Origin: Thermoplasmata archaeon
GTDB lineage: Archaea > Thermoplasmatota > Thermoplasmata > Thermoplasmatales > Thermoplasmataceae
Length of the DNA: 8,867 bases
Assembly (NCBI GenBank): GCA_021792045.1
Contig: JAJYVJ010000068.1
Coordinates: forward strand, 1 to 8,867
Reading direction: 5' to 3'
In this document: positions 1 through 6,247 of the stretch, piece by piece
Position numbering within the stretch: position 1 is the stretch's first letter
Layout of the letters: the number at the start of each line of letters is the position of its first letter
Translations under genes and position numbers: made by a program
Notes under the pieces: model-generated
What the model was told of the DNA's origin: nothing
The model's database searches: none
Seen by the model: only the letters and a program-made list of their open reading frames with translations

Positions 1-565
1 TGATTATCATCAAGGAAGCCTGGGTCAGCAGCACTACTCTCAAATGGGAGGATAATTCACTGAGCATGAAGAGGATCGTAATTAGCATCTCAAGGCCCAT
101 TGTAAACACAAACCAGTAACTTGCAATCGCAGTCCAGACAAAACTAAAAAGATTTGAGTGAAGCAAATTCAGGTAGTCTTGGGGACTAACTACCAAGTTA
201 AAGACAAGGCTCATCAGAATTTCATCAAAGATCACTGAGAATGCAACATACGCTTGCATGTAAAATCTTGATCTTTCCTCCCGCTGTGCAAGAACATCAT
301 TCATGAATACAATTAGTGCGGGTATAACCAGCACAGTCATGGAAACAAGGGATATCTCAGCCCCACCTGCTGTGCTTATGCTGTCGGGAAGAGCGAAATA
401 TATCAACGGACCTATAAGCATCCCTGTCATCATTGATGCGAAAACATAAGTCAAAAGGCGTTGCAGTATGTTCGTGGCTTTACGAGCGTAAAGTATCACG
501 AATGACATAACTCCTGCCATTAATAGCATCAGGATCAGAAGAAATATGTATTCCAGTAAGTACAA
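1..565 (-). CDS. Multi-pass membrane protein of unknown function, 5' part only
   Basis: The minus strand is open for 188 codons from a TTG at 565-563 to the left edge, so the C-terminus is missing. A stop codon lies three codons upstream of the TTG, which bounds the start. I chose TTG because a Shine-Dalgarno-like GAGGG lies 9 nt upstream and because the first in-frame ATG (codon 13) would remove half of the first membrane helix. The protein is strongly hydrophobic. Likely membrane helices lie near residues 3-26, 37-59, 69-89, 103-127, 139-169 and from 175 to the edge. A charged loop around residues 94-100 (QREERSR) separates helices 3 and 4. I recognise no family motif and no catalytic residues. 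It could be a transporter subunit or the membrane-sensing part of a larger protein. The absence of stops over 188 codons together with the ordered hydrophobic pattern makes it a real gene; its function is unknown. Confidence 0.75.
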   Translation of the reverse strand, partial: MYLLEYIFLLILMLLMAGVMSFVILYARKATNILQRLLTYVFASMMTGMLIGPLIYFALPDSISTAGGAEISLVSMTVLVIPALIVFMNDVLAQREERSRFYMQAYVAFSVIFDEILMSLVFNLVVSPQDYLNLLHSNLFSFVWTAIASYWFVFTMGLEMLITILFMLSELSSHLRVVLLTQASLMII

Positions 566-572
566 GCCACGC

Positions 573-580
573 TACCCTCT
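573..580 (-). promoter_or_regulatory. Ribosome binding site deciding a TTG start
   Basis: On the minus strand the sequence AGAGGGTA lies just upstream of the TTG at 565. GAGGG matches the core of an archaeal Shine-Dalgarno site, with 9 nt between GGG and the start codon. An overlapping GTG at 570 is in another frame and meets a stop after eleven codons, so the site favours TTG. Confidence 0.45.
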
Positions 581-622
581 TTCTGCGTATTAAGATATTA
601 TTCTTACACTTTTGTTTGATGC

Positions 623-632
623 ATTCTTATAG
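623..632 (-). promoter_or_regulatory. Candidate TATA box for the left-edge membrane protein gene
   Basis: On the minus strand CTATAAGAAT reads like an archaeal TATA box. It would place transcription start near position 602 and leave a leader of about 37 nt that contains the ribosome binding site. A second TATA-like element, CTTATAATC (645-653), lies 20 nt further upstream and could serve instead. Confidence 0.4.
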
Positions 633-669
633 TCTTCGAGGAACGATTATAAGAGTTTTCATTGAACTA

Positions 670-723
670 CCAAAAAACTTCGTGTTTTTGGGGTTTTTAT
701 TCTCAGGATAAATAGAACCTGAG
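670..723 (-). terminator. Pair of inverted repeats behind the acyl-CoA ligase gene, possible terminator
   Basis: Two inverted repeats follow the stop codon of the minus-strand ligase gene. CTCAGG (702-707) pairs perfectly with CCTGAG (718-723) around a 10-nt loop. CCAAAAA (670-676) pairs with TTTTTGG (685-691) around an 8-nt loop. In the minus-strand transcript a T-rich stretch (ATTATTTTTATG, about 737-748) lies directly after the stop, and T-tracts are the main archaeal termination signal. Whether the hairpins take part is not clear. The same DNA lies upstream of the left-edge gene, so a regulatory role is also possible. Confidence 0.35.
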
Positions 724-749
724 CATCGGACATAATGGCATAAAAATAA

Positions 750-2459
750 TTATGGTCTTCTTCCAACCCTTGGATTCCTGGTCTGGTCGGTACGCAACTC
801 ACGCTTCAGGACCTTTCCAACGAGTGTCCTGGGTAGGTCTTTCTTGAATTCAACCGATCTTGGCCTCTTATATGGGGCTAGCTGCTTTGACGCAAATGCC
901 ATCAGTTCCTGCTCAGTTATACTAGATCCTTCCTTTTTCACGACATATACCTTGACGCTCTGTCCTCTCCTCTCATCGGGTACACCAATAGCAGCTGCTT
1001 CTATCACATCTGGATGCCTGTAGAAAACTTCCTCTATTTCACGTGGATATACGTTATAGCCGCTGGAAATGATCATATCTTTCTTCCTGTCCACAAGATA
1101 AAGATATCCATCCTTGTCGAATCTGCCAATATCGCCTGTCCGAAGCCAGCCATCTTCCATGACTCCGGCTGTTTCCGATTCGCTCCTCCAGTATCCAAGC
1201 ATTACCTGTGGGCCGCGCACAAATATCTCCCCCTCCTCTCCTACCGGGACTTCCTGCAGGCTGTAAGGGTTTACTACTTTGAATTCGGTGTTGCTCAGTG
1301 GAAGCCCTACAGAACCAACCCTTCTTTTGCTTCGATCAACAGGGTTTGCTGCGATAACGGGGGAAGTCTCACTGAGACCATAGCCCTCTATCAACAGGCC
1401 CCCAGTAGCCTCTTCAAACCTCTTAAGCGTATCCACTGGGAGAGCAGCTCCACCGGAGACACAGACCTTAATCGATTTCAGATCGAACTTCTTCAAATTT
1501 GGATGGTTGATTATTGACTTATAAAGTGTTGGTACACCTGGAAGATAGTCAGGCTTGTATTTCTTGATGAGCTTTAAAAGAGTCTCAGTATCTCTGGGGT
1601 CCGGCACAAGGATCATAGTCGAAGCAGTAGTTACAGGAAGAATCAAAGATGTCATCATGCCGTAGACATGAAAGAACGGCAGCGTTGACATGAATTTCCC
1701 AGGCTCTCTTAAACTTGAATGCCATGCCTTAAGCTGGGTGGCGTTTGCGACAATGTTCCGGTGAGAGAGCATTGCTGCTTTCGGGACTCCAGTTGTGCCG
1801 CCTGTGAATTGAAAAAGTACGGGATCCAATTTTGTTTCCACTCGTTCTGCCGGTGCTGAGCCGCTTTTAATTAGGTCCTTGAATCTGAAGACCCTATCTT
1901 CAAAAACTGGTTTCTCTGGCTTAGGGTCATTTTTTGTCCTTCTTGAATAGACCATGGACGCAAGTGGGGTTAGAAAATCCTTTATGCTTGTCACAATAAT
2001 TGATACGCCATCCTTGGTGAGATTCTTGACCTTGGGGTAGTACATATCCAGGGTTATAACCGCTGACGCTTCTGTGGTCTTGTATTCATTGAGTATCTCG
2101 GTCTCTGTGTATATAGGATTGGTCTGGACTACTACTCCACCTATCTTTGCAATTGCGAAAAATGAAATAACATACTGAGGCGAGTTTGGTAAAATAAGGC
2201 CTATTTTAGAATCCTTGAATAATCTAAGCCTCTCTTTGAGGTTGAAGGCAAGGGCATCTACCATTGCAAGCAATTTCCTGTAAGTTATCTTCTTCCCAAA
2301 TAAAATTAATGCAGTTGAGTCCGGATGCTTGGAAGCAGAATCCGCTAAAAGGCCATAAACCGAAGAGTCAGGGATTTCTATATTCCTCTGGTTTCCTTCG
2401 GGATAACTCTTCTTCCAAACTTCTTCCAAACTGGCTGTTGCCGAAGGTTGCTCTACCAT
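750..2459 (-). CDS. Long-chain fatty-acid/acyl-CoA ligase (AMP-forming)
   Basis: A 569-residue member of the ANL (acyl-CoA synthetase/luciferase/NRPS adenylation) superfamily. The family activates a carboxylic acid with ATP to an acyl-adenylate and then forms the CoA thioester; the closest class is FadD-like long-chain fatty-acid CoA ligase. The phosphate-binding loop is QFTGGTTGVPK (217-227). The adenine/acyl site motif GYGLSETSP is at 359-367, TGD at 441-443, the domain hinge DRKKD at 457-461, and SGYNVYPREIEE at 466-477. The C-terminal catalytic lysine is K549 in LVGKV. Length is normal and every core motif is intact, so the enzyme should be active. The chain length of the substrate cannot be read from the sequence; a 4-coumarate-like or medium-chain acid is an alternative. 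In an archaeon with isoprenoid lipids the likely role is catabolism of scavenged fatty acids. The gene stands alone on its strand, with a TATA-like box about 28 nt upstream of the ATG, suggesting a leaderless mRNA. A basic tail (RNPRVGRRP) follows the catalytic domain. Confidence 0.93.
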   Translation of the reverse strand: MVEQPSATASLEEVWKKSYPEGNQRNIEIPDSSVYGLLADSASKHPDSTALILFGKKITYRKLLAMVDALAFNLKERLRLFKDSKIGLILPNSPQYVISFFAIAKIGGVVVQTNPIYTETEILNEYKTTEASAVITLDMYYPKVKNLTKDGVSIIVTSIKDFLTPLASMVYSRRTKNDPKPEKPVFEDRVFRFKDLIKSGSAPAERVETKLDPVLFQFTGGTTGVPKAAMLSHRNIVANATQLKAWHSSLREPGKFMSTLPFFHVYGMMTSLILPVTTASTMILVPDPRDTETLLKLIKKYKPDYLPGVPTLYKSIINHPNLKKFDLKSIKVCVSGGAALPVDTLKRFEEATGGLLIEGYGLSETSPVIAANPVDRSKRRVGSVGLPLSNTEFKVVNPYSLQEVPVGEEGEIFVRGPQVMLGYWRSESETAGVMEDGWLRTGDIGRFDKDGYLYLVDRKKDMIISSGYNVYPREIEEVFYRHPDVIEAAAIGVPDERRGQSVKVYVVKKEGSSITEQELMAFASKQLAPYKRPRSVEFKKDLPRTLVGKVLKRELRTDQTRNPRVGRRP

Positions 2460-2481
2460 GCTATTCAGACAATTGGAAATG

Positions 2482-2503
2482 GATAATAAAACTTGTTAAT
2501 ACA
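2482..2503. promoter_or_regulatory. Divergent promoter region of the ligase and triosephosphate isomerase genes
   Basis: Only 61 bp separate the two start codons. On the minus strand TTTTATTA (2491-2484) is centred about 28 nt from the ligase ATG, the spacing of a leaderless promoter. On the plus strand either the same AT-rich block (ATAATAAAA, 2483-2491) or TTAATACA (2496-2503), centred about 22 nt before the GTG at 2521, could serve the isomerase gene. The elements overlap or nearly touch, so the two directions may compete for TBP. Confidence 0.45.
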
Positions 2504-2520
2504 TGCTGTAATATACACTG

Positions 2521-3201
2521 GTGAATCTGGACCCAAGCAAACGTCGAAACAATATTCTGATAATTAACACCAAACATTATGAAAGGGCTACAGGAAAAAG
2601 ATCATCCGAATTCTTCGCAGGTTTACCTGACATGAATGCCTTCAAGGGATGGGAAATTCACTATGCTGTGGGCGCTTATGATCTTCATATCGCTAACCAG
2701 TTTCCAGCAAAATCATTCTATGCCCAGCATGTAGATCCAATGGGATACGGAGCATTTACTGGAAAAATATCTATTGAGATGCTTATTGATTCAGGGATAA
2801 AGGGCTCCTTGATAAATCATTCAGAATTCAGGTTGAATTTCGATACGATAGAAAAGGTTGTTTTGAAGGCAAGAGCCATGGATTTCAATGTAATTGTATG
2901 TGCAGAGGATCTTGATGAGGTTTCCAGGTTTGCCGAAATAGGGGCGCCTTTAGTTGCATACGAGCCACCGGAACTGATCGGAGGCAATATTTCTGTATCA
3001 ACTGCCAAACCGGACATAATAGAAAAAGCTTCTGCAGTATGCGAAAAGAAGGCAGTTAAATTAATAGTTGGAGCGGGTATCAAAACACATAACGATATTT
3101 TGACCTCACTGAAACTCGGTGCCGTAGGTGGTCTTGTGGCTTCCGGTGTTGTGCTTGCAAGTAACCCTTCAGTCGCAATAACTTCATTAATTAACAACTG
3201 A
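2521..3201 (+). CDS. tpiA: Triosephosphate isomerase, archaeal short type
   Basis: The product interconverts dihydroxyacetone phosphate and glyceraldehyde 3-phosphate in glycolysis and gluconeogenesis. At 226 residues it has the length of archaeal TIMs, shorter than the roughly 250 of bacterial enzymes. The catalytic set is visible: N16 and K18 in INTKHY, H100 in INHSEFR, and the base E148 in AYEPPELIG. Late phosphate-binding strands are LIVGAGIKT (171-179) and GGLVASGVV (193-201). The loop after E148 reads IGGN (153-156), where I would expect something like IGTG, so an Asn replaces the second loop glycine. The GTG start follows an in-frame TAA by three codons, so no start much further upstream is possible; CTG at 2518 is the only other upstream option. 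The first ten or so residues before the NILIIN strand are a short extension. The gene is divergent from the ligase and probably co-transcribed with the membrane protein 14 bp downstream. Confidence 0.92.
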   Translation: MNLDPSKRRNNILIINTKHYERATGKRSSEFFAGLPDMNAFKGWEIHYAVGAYDLHIANQFPAKSFYAQHVDPMGYGAFTGKISIEMLIDSGIKGSLINHSEFRLNFDTIEKVVLKARAMDFNVIVCAEDLDEVSRFAEIGAPLVAYEPPELIGGNISVSTAKPDIIEKASAVCEKKAVKLIVGAGIKTHNDILTSLKLGAVGGLVASGVVLASNPSVAITSLINN

Positions 3202-3215
3202 TTAACCAGGGTTAG

Positions 3216-3932
3216 ATGGCAAAGGACAAAGATCAGGAAATCTTCGTGGAACCCGAATTTATAGAGAAGGATTTCCTTCAGAGCGAAAAGGAACGAGCTA
3301 AGACCACAATAGTCGTGTTTCTACTGGCAGCAGCTCTTGGCCTATTTTCCGGCTATCTTTTCTTGATTATTGGAATATGGTATGTCGGTCTTCTGCTGAT
3401 GTTCTTGTTTATAATATCATTTAAGAGGCTCGTACAAGCACTTCATCTCAAGATGCCACAGAGAGGATCGCAGGTCTTCATACTCGTAATGGTGTTTATA
3501 CTTACATGGATTATATTCTGGACCGTTTTCTTAAACCCGCCGGTAAACTCTTTGGGAGGAGTTTCCTTAAACCCGCCGGTAAACTCTTTGGGAGGACATG
3601 GTCCACAGCCCTCTCCTATTGAGGTTTACAATCCTCAAACATCATTGTGGTTAGGACTCAAAACTAATTCAAGTGGAGCATATCAATATTCTATATCACA
3701 GAACGGCGTATTGTCTTTGAGAATTTATGTATCATATATTATGCCGATTAATAATTTGACGATCACGGTATCAAGCGATGGCTCTGCTGCGTCGCCAGTC
3801 GCTATTCACTACTTTAATAATTATGCCTATTTCAATGAATCTGTCGTACCCACTCTCTACGTCTTCTATATCGATGTAATAGTACACGGCACATCCTATT
3901 TCACTTCTTTACAATTAAATATAAATAGCTAA
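3216..3932 (+). CDS. Membrane-anchored protein of unknown function with a tandem 12-residue repeat
   Basis: A 238-residue protein I do not recognise. Residues 1-29 are highly charged and presumably cytoplasmic. Three hydrophobic segments follow at about 31-49, 50-69 and 86-105, with a basic loop (KRLVQALHLKMPQR) between the second and third. The remaining 130 residues are polar and probably face outside. They hold three possible N-glycosylation sequons (N151-S-S, N180-L-T, N207-E-S), are rich in Tyr, Ser and Asn, and look like a beta-rich domain. Directly after the last membrane helix the sequence VFLNPPVNSLGG/VSLNPPVNSLGG (104-127) is repeated in tandem, encoded by a near-perfect 36-bp duplication. 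The ATG lies 14 bp after the isomerase stop with only a weak AGGG upstream, suggesting co-transcription without implying shared function. It ends just before the tRNA-Gly promoter. A cell-surface or envelope role is an inference from topology only. Confidence 0.75.
   Translation: MAKDKDQEIFVEPEFIEKDFLQSEKERAKTTIVVFLLAAALGLFSGYLFLIIGIWYVGLLLMFLFIISFKRLVQALHLKMPQRGSQVFILVMVFILTWIIFWTVFLNPPVNSLGGVSLNPPVNSLGGHGPQPSPIEVYNPQTSLWLGLKTNSSGAYQYSISQNGVLSLRIYVSYIMPINNLTITVSSDGSAASPVAIHYFNNYAYFNESVVPTLYVFYIDVIVHGTSYFTSLQLNINS
3525..3596 (+). repeat. 36-bp in-frame tandem duplication
   Basis: Two adjacent copies, 3525-3560 and 3561-3596, differ at a single base (T in the first, C in the second at copy position 5). 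The last 31 bases of each copy are identical. The unit is twelve codons in frame with the membrane protein and encodes V-(F/S)-LNPPVNSLGG. Identity at synonymous positions points to a recent duplication. Confidence 0.95.
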
Positions 3933-3937
3933 ATAAA

Positions 3938-3945
3938 TTTATAAA
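3938..3945 (+). promoter_or_regulatory. TATA box of tRNA-Gly
   Basis: TTTATAAA is a near-consensus archaeal TATA box. It begins only six bases after the stop codon of the upstream gene and would start transcription near 3967, about 16 nt before the mature tRNA 5' end. This gives the tRNA its own promoter. Confidence 0.65.
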
Positions 3946-3982
3946 CAAGAAATATTAACATGTTCAAGATTGAGGGCAAAAA

Positions 3983-4057
3983 GCAGGTGTAGTGTAGACT
4001 GGTCTAGCACGGAAGCCTTCCAAGCTTTCGACCTGGGTTCAAATCCCGGCACCTGCA
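3983..4057 (+). tRNA. tRNA-Gly (anticodon UCC)
   Basis: A full cloverleaf can be folded by eye. The acceptor stem GCAGGTG pairs perfectly with CACCTGC, and A4057 is the discriminator. The D arm is GTGT/GCAC. The anticodon stem GAAGC/GCTTT carries the loop CTTCCAA with anticodon TCC at 4019-4021, which reads GGA (and GGG by wobble). The T arm is CTGGG-TTCAAAT-CCCGG. No intron is seen and CCA is not encoded. Confidence 0.95.
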
Positions 4058-4093
4058 CTCAATACAGTGCGCTTTCCTTGGTGAAACATAATT

Positions 4094-4131
4094 GCGGAAT
4101 CACGGCAGTGATTGCTTCTGGTTGTAATTTT
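4094..4131 (+). terminator. Hairpin plus T-tract downstream of tRNA-Gly
   Basis: AATCAC (4098-4103) and GTGATT (4108-4113) form a perfect 6-bp stem with the tetraloop GGCA. It can be extended by GC/GC (4094-4095 with 4114-4115) across a two-base bulge. TTGTAATTTTA follows about 10 nt later. It could end the tRNA transcript, though it lies about 40 nt after the mature 3' end and has only one short T-run. Confidence 0.35.
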
Positions 4132-4181
4132 ACTCCTGACGGGATCTGAATTCTGGCTCAGGTCAATCTGGCAATGTCAAC

Positions 4182-4190
4182 TTTTTATTA
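4182..4190 (+). promoter_or_regulatory. TATA-like box of the metallo-hydrolase gene
   Basis: TTTTTATTA is centred 27 nt upstream of the ATG at 4213, so transcription should start at or next to the start codon (leaderless). Two earlier ATGs at 4205 and 4208 share a frame that stops at once (TAA at 4211), which supports 4213. Confidence 0.5.
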
Positions 4191-4212
4191 CAGCTTACAC
4201 TGATATGATGTA

Positions 4213-4857
4213 ATGGTAGGCAGCTCACTTTCAATGAAGCACCTTGTTGTAGGAGGCTTGCAGACTAACTGCTATTTCATCTCTTCAGGTGGCGAGTATT
4301 TAATCATAGACGCTGGAGGAGACTTTGATGCGATCATGGAGATCGTCGAAACTATGCCCGGCATCCCGGTGGGTGTTTTGGCGACACATGGGCACTTCGA
4401 TCATGTCCTTGTTGCAGATCTGGTTGCTTCCGAGCTTCGCACGTCATTTGGAATGCACCGCAAGGACCTTAAGGTTATGCACGAAACATGGAACCTTGGT
4501 AAGCAGTTAGGTCTAGTAGGCAAGCCACCAAAACCTGGATTTCTTATAGATAATGACAGGACGATTCTCGTTGGAAGGGCTGAAATCCACGTAAAGAACA
4601 CACCGGGGCACACACCCGGGAGCATCTCTATAATTGCAGGTTCATCAGTGTTCACTGGGGATTGCCTTTTCAAAGGCAACATAGGACGCATGGATCTTGG
4701 CGGGAATCCAACTGATATGCTCAAAAGTCTCAACTGGTATCTTAAGCTCCCGCCAGATACTATAATTTACCCGGGTCACGGTGAACCGTCCACTATCGGT
4801 TATGAAAGAAATAATATCCTGCGCTTCATAGAGATGATCAGCAATGGCAGTATTTGA
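4213..4857 (+). CDS. Metallo-beta-lactamase-fold hydrolase, glyoxalase II-like
   Basis: A 214-residue MBL-fold hydrolase with the di-metal ligand set: T-H59-G-H61-F-D63-H64, H133 in TPGHTPGS, D150 in FTGDCLF, and H189 in YPGHGEPS. The N-terminal LQTNCY, the early D33 in IIDAGG, and the tail ST-GYERNNI are typical of the short hydroxyacylglutathione hydrolase-like group (YcbL/GloB-related). The family hydrolyses thioesters, classically S-lactoylglutathione after methylglyoxal detoxification. The sequence ends soon after the catalytic domain, so it lacks the C-terminal substrate-binding domain of classical glyoxalase II. Archaea of this type are not expected to use glutathione, so the true thiol partner is unknown. 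The start at 4213 fits a leaderless promoter; Met8 (4234) would match the usual family N-terminus better and is an alternative. The gene stands alone, 55 bp before the transporter gene, which has its own TATA box. Confidence 0.9.
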   Translation: MVGSSLSMKHLVVGGLQTNCYFISSGGEYLIIDAGGDFDAIMEIVETMPGIPVGVLATHGHFDHVLVADLVASELRTSFGMHRKDLKVMHETWNLGKQLGLVGKPPKPGFLIDNDRTILVGRAEIHVKNTPGHTPGSISIIAGSSVFTGDCLFKGNIGRMDLGGNPTDMLKSLNWYLKLPPDTIIYPGHGEPSTIGYERNNILRFIEMISNGSI

Positions 4858-4885
4858 CGATCTTGACCGAAAAGGGTGAAAGAAT

Positions 4886-4893
4886 TTTATATA
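4886..4893 (+). promoter_or_regulatory. TATA box of the MFS transporter gene
   Basis: TTTATATA within an AT-only run (4885-4896) precedes two in-frame GTG codons. Its centre is about 22 nt from GTG 4912 and 31 nt from GTG 4921, so either could be the start of a leaderless or nearly leaderless message. Confidence 0.55.
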
Positions 4894-4911
4894 TATCACT
4901 ATTAATGAATA

Positions 4912-6168
4912 GTGGCTGAAGTGATCGAAGGAGTCAAAAAGATCAATCCATTTGTCTCAAATCTTTCAGCATTGAACTCAATCTTCTCACTATCTATGAC
5001 TGTTTTTTCATTTGCAATTATAATCTACCTAGAAGGAGCAAACTTACCAGTGTATCTTGCAGGAATTGGCCTGACAGTTGGTCAGGCACTGCTGATTGGT
5101 ATTTCCATATTTCAGGGAAGAGCCATTGATAAAGGACATTCTTTTACATTGATGATAACTGGGAGCTTTCTTTACGGTATAAGCCTGACCATGCTTTATC
5201 TGGAAGTGTCGAGGAACTTATTGACAATTGCTTTAATTCCCGTGTTAATTGCAACCATGATAATATCTGAGGGGTTTTTCAGGGCATCACTTAACTCTTT
5301 TATAGCCAAGGCGAGTGCTGCAAATATCCTCGGAAAGAATTACGCTAGAATCTTAACGGGAGAAACCATCGGAAGCTCGATATCATACCTGGTACTGATT
5401 CTGGGTGCACTTTCTTATGATATTTCTTACGTGTTTCTGGGAAGCGGCCTCTTATTGATATTCATGTCTTTCCTTGCATTCTTCGTTCTCTATTCAAGAG
5501 AAAAGGAGGCCATGAAAAGCCTTGCTGCCCAGGTTAGGAAGCCAGGTTTTTTTGAAGGGTTGAGAAGCTTGAATGAGCGGCGTAAATTCGTGTTTCCACT
5601 AATAAGCTCCAAAGCAATGATGACTGTTGGAGTAATTGGCTTCAGCCTCTTTTATGTGCCATCCGGGTTGATATTAGGGATTCCTATCGAATATACGTTT
5701 GGGATTCTTCTCCTAACATATGTTATTGCATCTATTCTAGGAAGATTCAGCGAGAGATTCATAGACAGCAAGAGCAACCTTGGCAGGCGTTTTATCACGC
5801 TTACTATGTTGCTGGATGTTGTCACTTATGGTTTAATTCTGTTGGCAATTTTATTGAAGAACGAGTACCTGTTTCTAGGAGCAGCATTATTTTCCAGTCC
5901 GGGTATTATAACAATAACTGGGGCAATGGCGTACGAGGTTACAGTAATAGGCAGAGAGAACCGAGGAATCTTCGGAGGAGTACAGCGACAGATAGTAGGT
6001 GTTGTTGCTGCACTTGTTTCGTTGCCTTTAACACTTTTTTACTCGCTTGGATTTGAATACCTCTGGGAAATAGTGTGGGCTTCTTCCGTAATATCCTTCC
6101 TGATAACATTTAGCATTCCAAGGTTTGTCACTGTCAATATTTCCGAAAACAAGGCACAAATAAATTGA
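4912..6168 (+). CDS. Major facilitator superfamily (MFS) transporter
   Basis: A 418-residue polytopic membrane protein with about twelve hydrophobic helices in two halves. They are split by a charged cytoplasmic loop near residues 195-227 (SREKEAMKS to LNERRKF). The loop between helices 2 and 3 carries GRAIDKG (69-75), a degenerate MFS motif A. The second half has the counterpart GRFSERFIDSKS (277-288). Length and layout match the usual MFS size of 400-420 residues. The substrate cannot be read from the sequence; drug or metabolite efflux and solute uptake are both possible. The start is one of two GTG codons nine bases apart (4912 or 4921), and an out-of-frame ATG at 4905 stops after four codons. 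It has its own promoter, so linkage to the neighbouring hydrolase is positional only. The next gene follows after 79 bp with a separate TATA box. Confidence 0.85.
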   Translation: MAEVIEGVKKINPFVSNLSALNSIFSLSMTVFSFAIIIYLEGANLPVYLAGIGLTVGQALLIGISIFQGRAIDKGHSFTLMITGSFLYGISLTMLYLEVSRNLLTIALIPVLIATMIISEGFFRASLNSFIAKASAANILGKNYARILTGETIGSSISYLVLILGALSYDISYVFLGSGLLLIFMSFLAFFVLYSREKEAMKSLAAQVRKPGFFEGLRSLNERRKFVFPLISSKAMMTVGVIGFSLFYVPSGLILGIPIEYTFGILLLTYVIASILGRFSERFIDSKSNLGRRFITLTMLLDVVTYGLILLAILLKNEYLFLGAALFSSPGIITITGAMAYEVTVIGRENRGIFGGVQRQIVGVVAALVSLPLTLFYSLGFEYLWEIVWASSVISFLITFSIPRFVTVNISENKAQIN

Positions 6169-6182
6169 CGAGCAGCAAGCGA

Positions 6183-6206
6183 AACTATCACATTCACATT
6201 ATAGTT
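6183..6206. repeat. Inverted repeat upstream of the TPR gene promoter
   Basis: AACTAT (6183-6188) and ATAGTT (6201-6206) are perfect inverted copies with centres 18 bp apart. They end 12 bp before the TATA box of the TPR gene and begin 15 bp after the transporter stop. It could be an activator or operator site, or part of the transporter terminator. Six-base arms in AT-rich DNA can arise by chance. Confidence 0.3.
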
Positions 6207-6217
6207 AGTGACAAAAT

Positions 6218-6226
6218 CTTTATAAA
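6218..6226 (+). promoter_or_regulatory. TATA box of the TPR protein gene
   Basis: CTTTATAAA is a near-consensus archaeal TATA box centred 26 nt upstream of the ATG at 6248. This predicts a leaderless mRNA and fixes the start codon. Confidence 0.65.
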
Positions 6227-6247
6227 TGGAGCAATTGGCTCTCAGGT

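Noticed and set aside
1014..1517. Plus-strand open frame of 167 codons inside the acyl-CoA ligase gene
   Set aside because: It is antisense to a region with clear, intact ligase motifs, has no family features and no promoter; it is a shadow frame.
2264..2524. Plus-strand open frame of 86 codons spanning the ligase 5' end and promoter region
   Set aside because: It overlaps a well-supported gene antisense and runs across the divergent promoter; composition looks random.
2817..3197. Minus-strand open frame of 126 codons inside triosephosphate isomerase
   Set aside because: It mirrors the coding frame of a complete enzyme and shows no recognisable protein features.
4058..4212. Possible C/D-box small RNA (GTGATT and CTGA motifs downstream of tRNA-Gly)
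   Set aside because: The C-box match is poor and no paired C'/D' boxes with correct spacing could be found.
4401..4899. Two minus-strand open frames (4401-4733, 4645-4899) opposite the metallo-hydrolase
   Set aside because: They overlap each other and a gene with all catalytic motifs; both are shadows.
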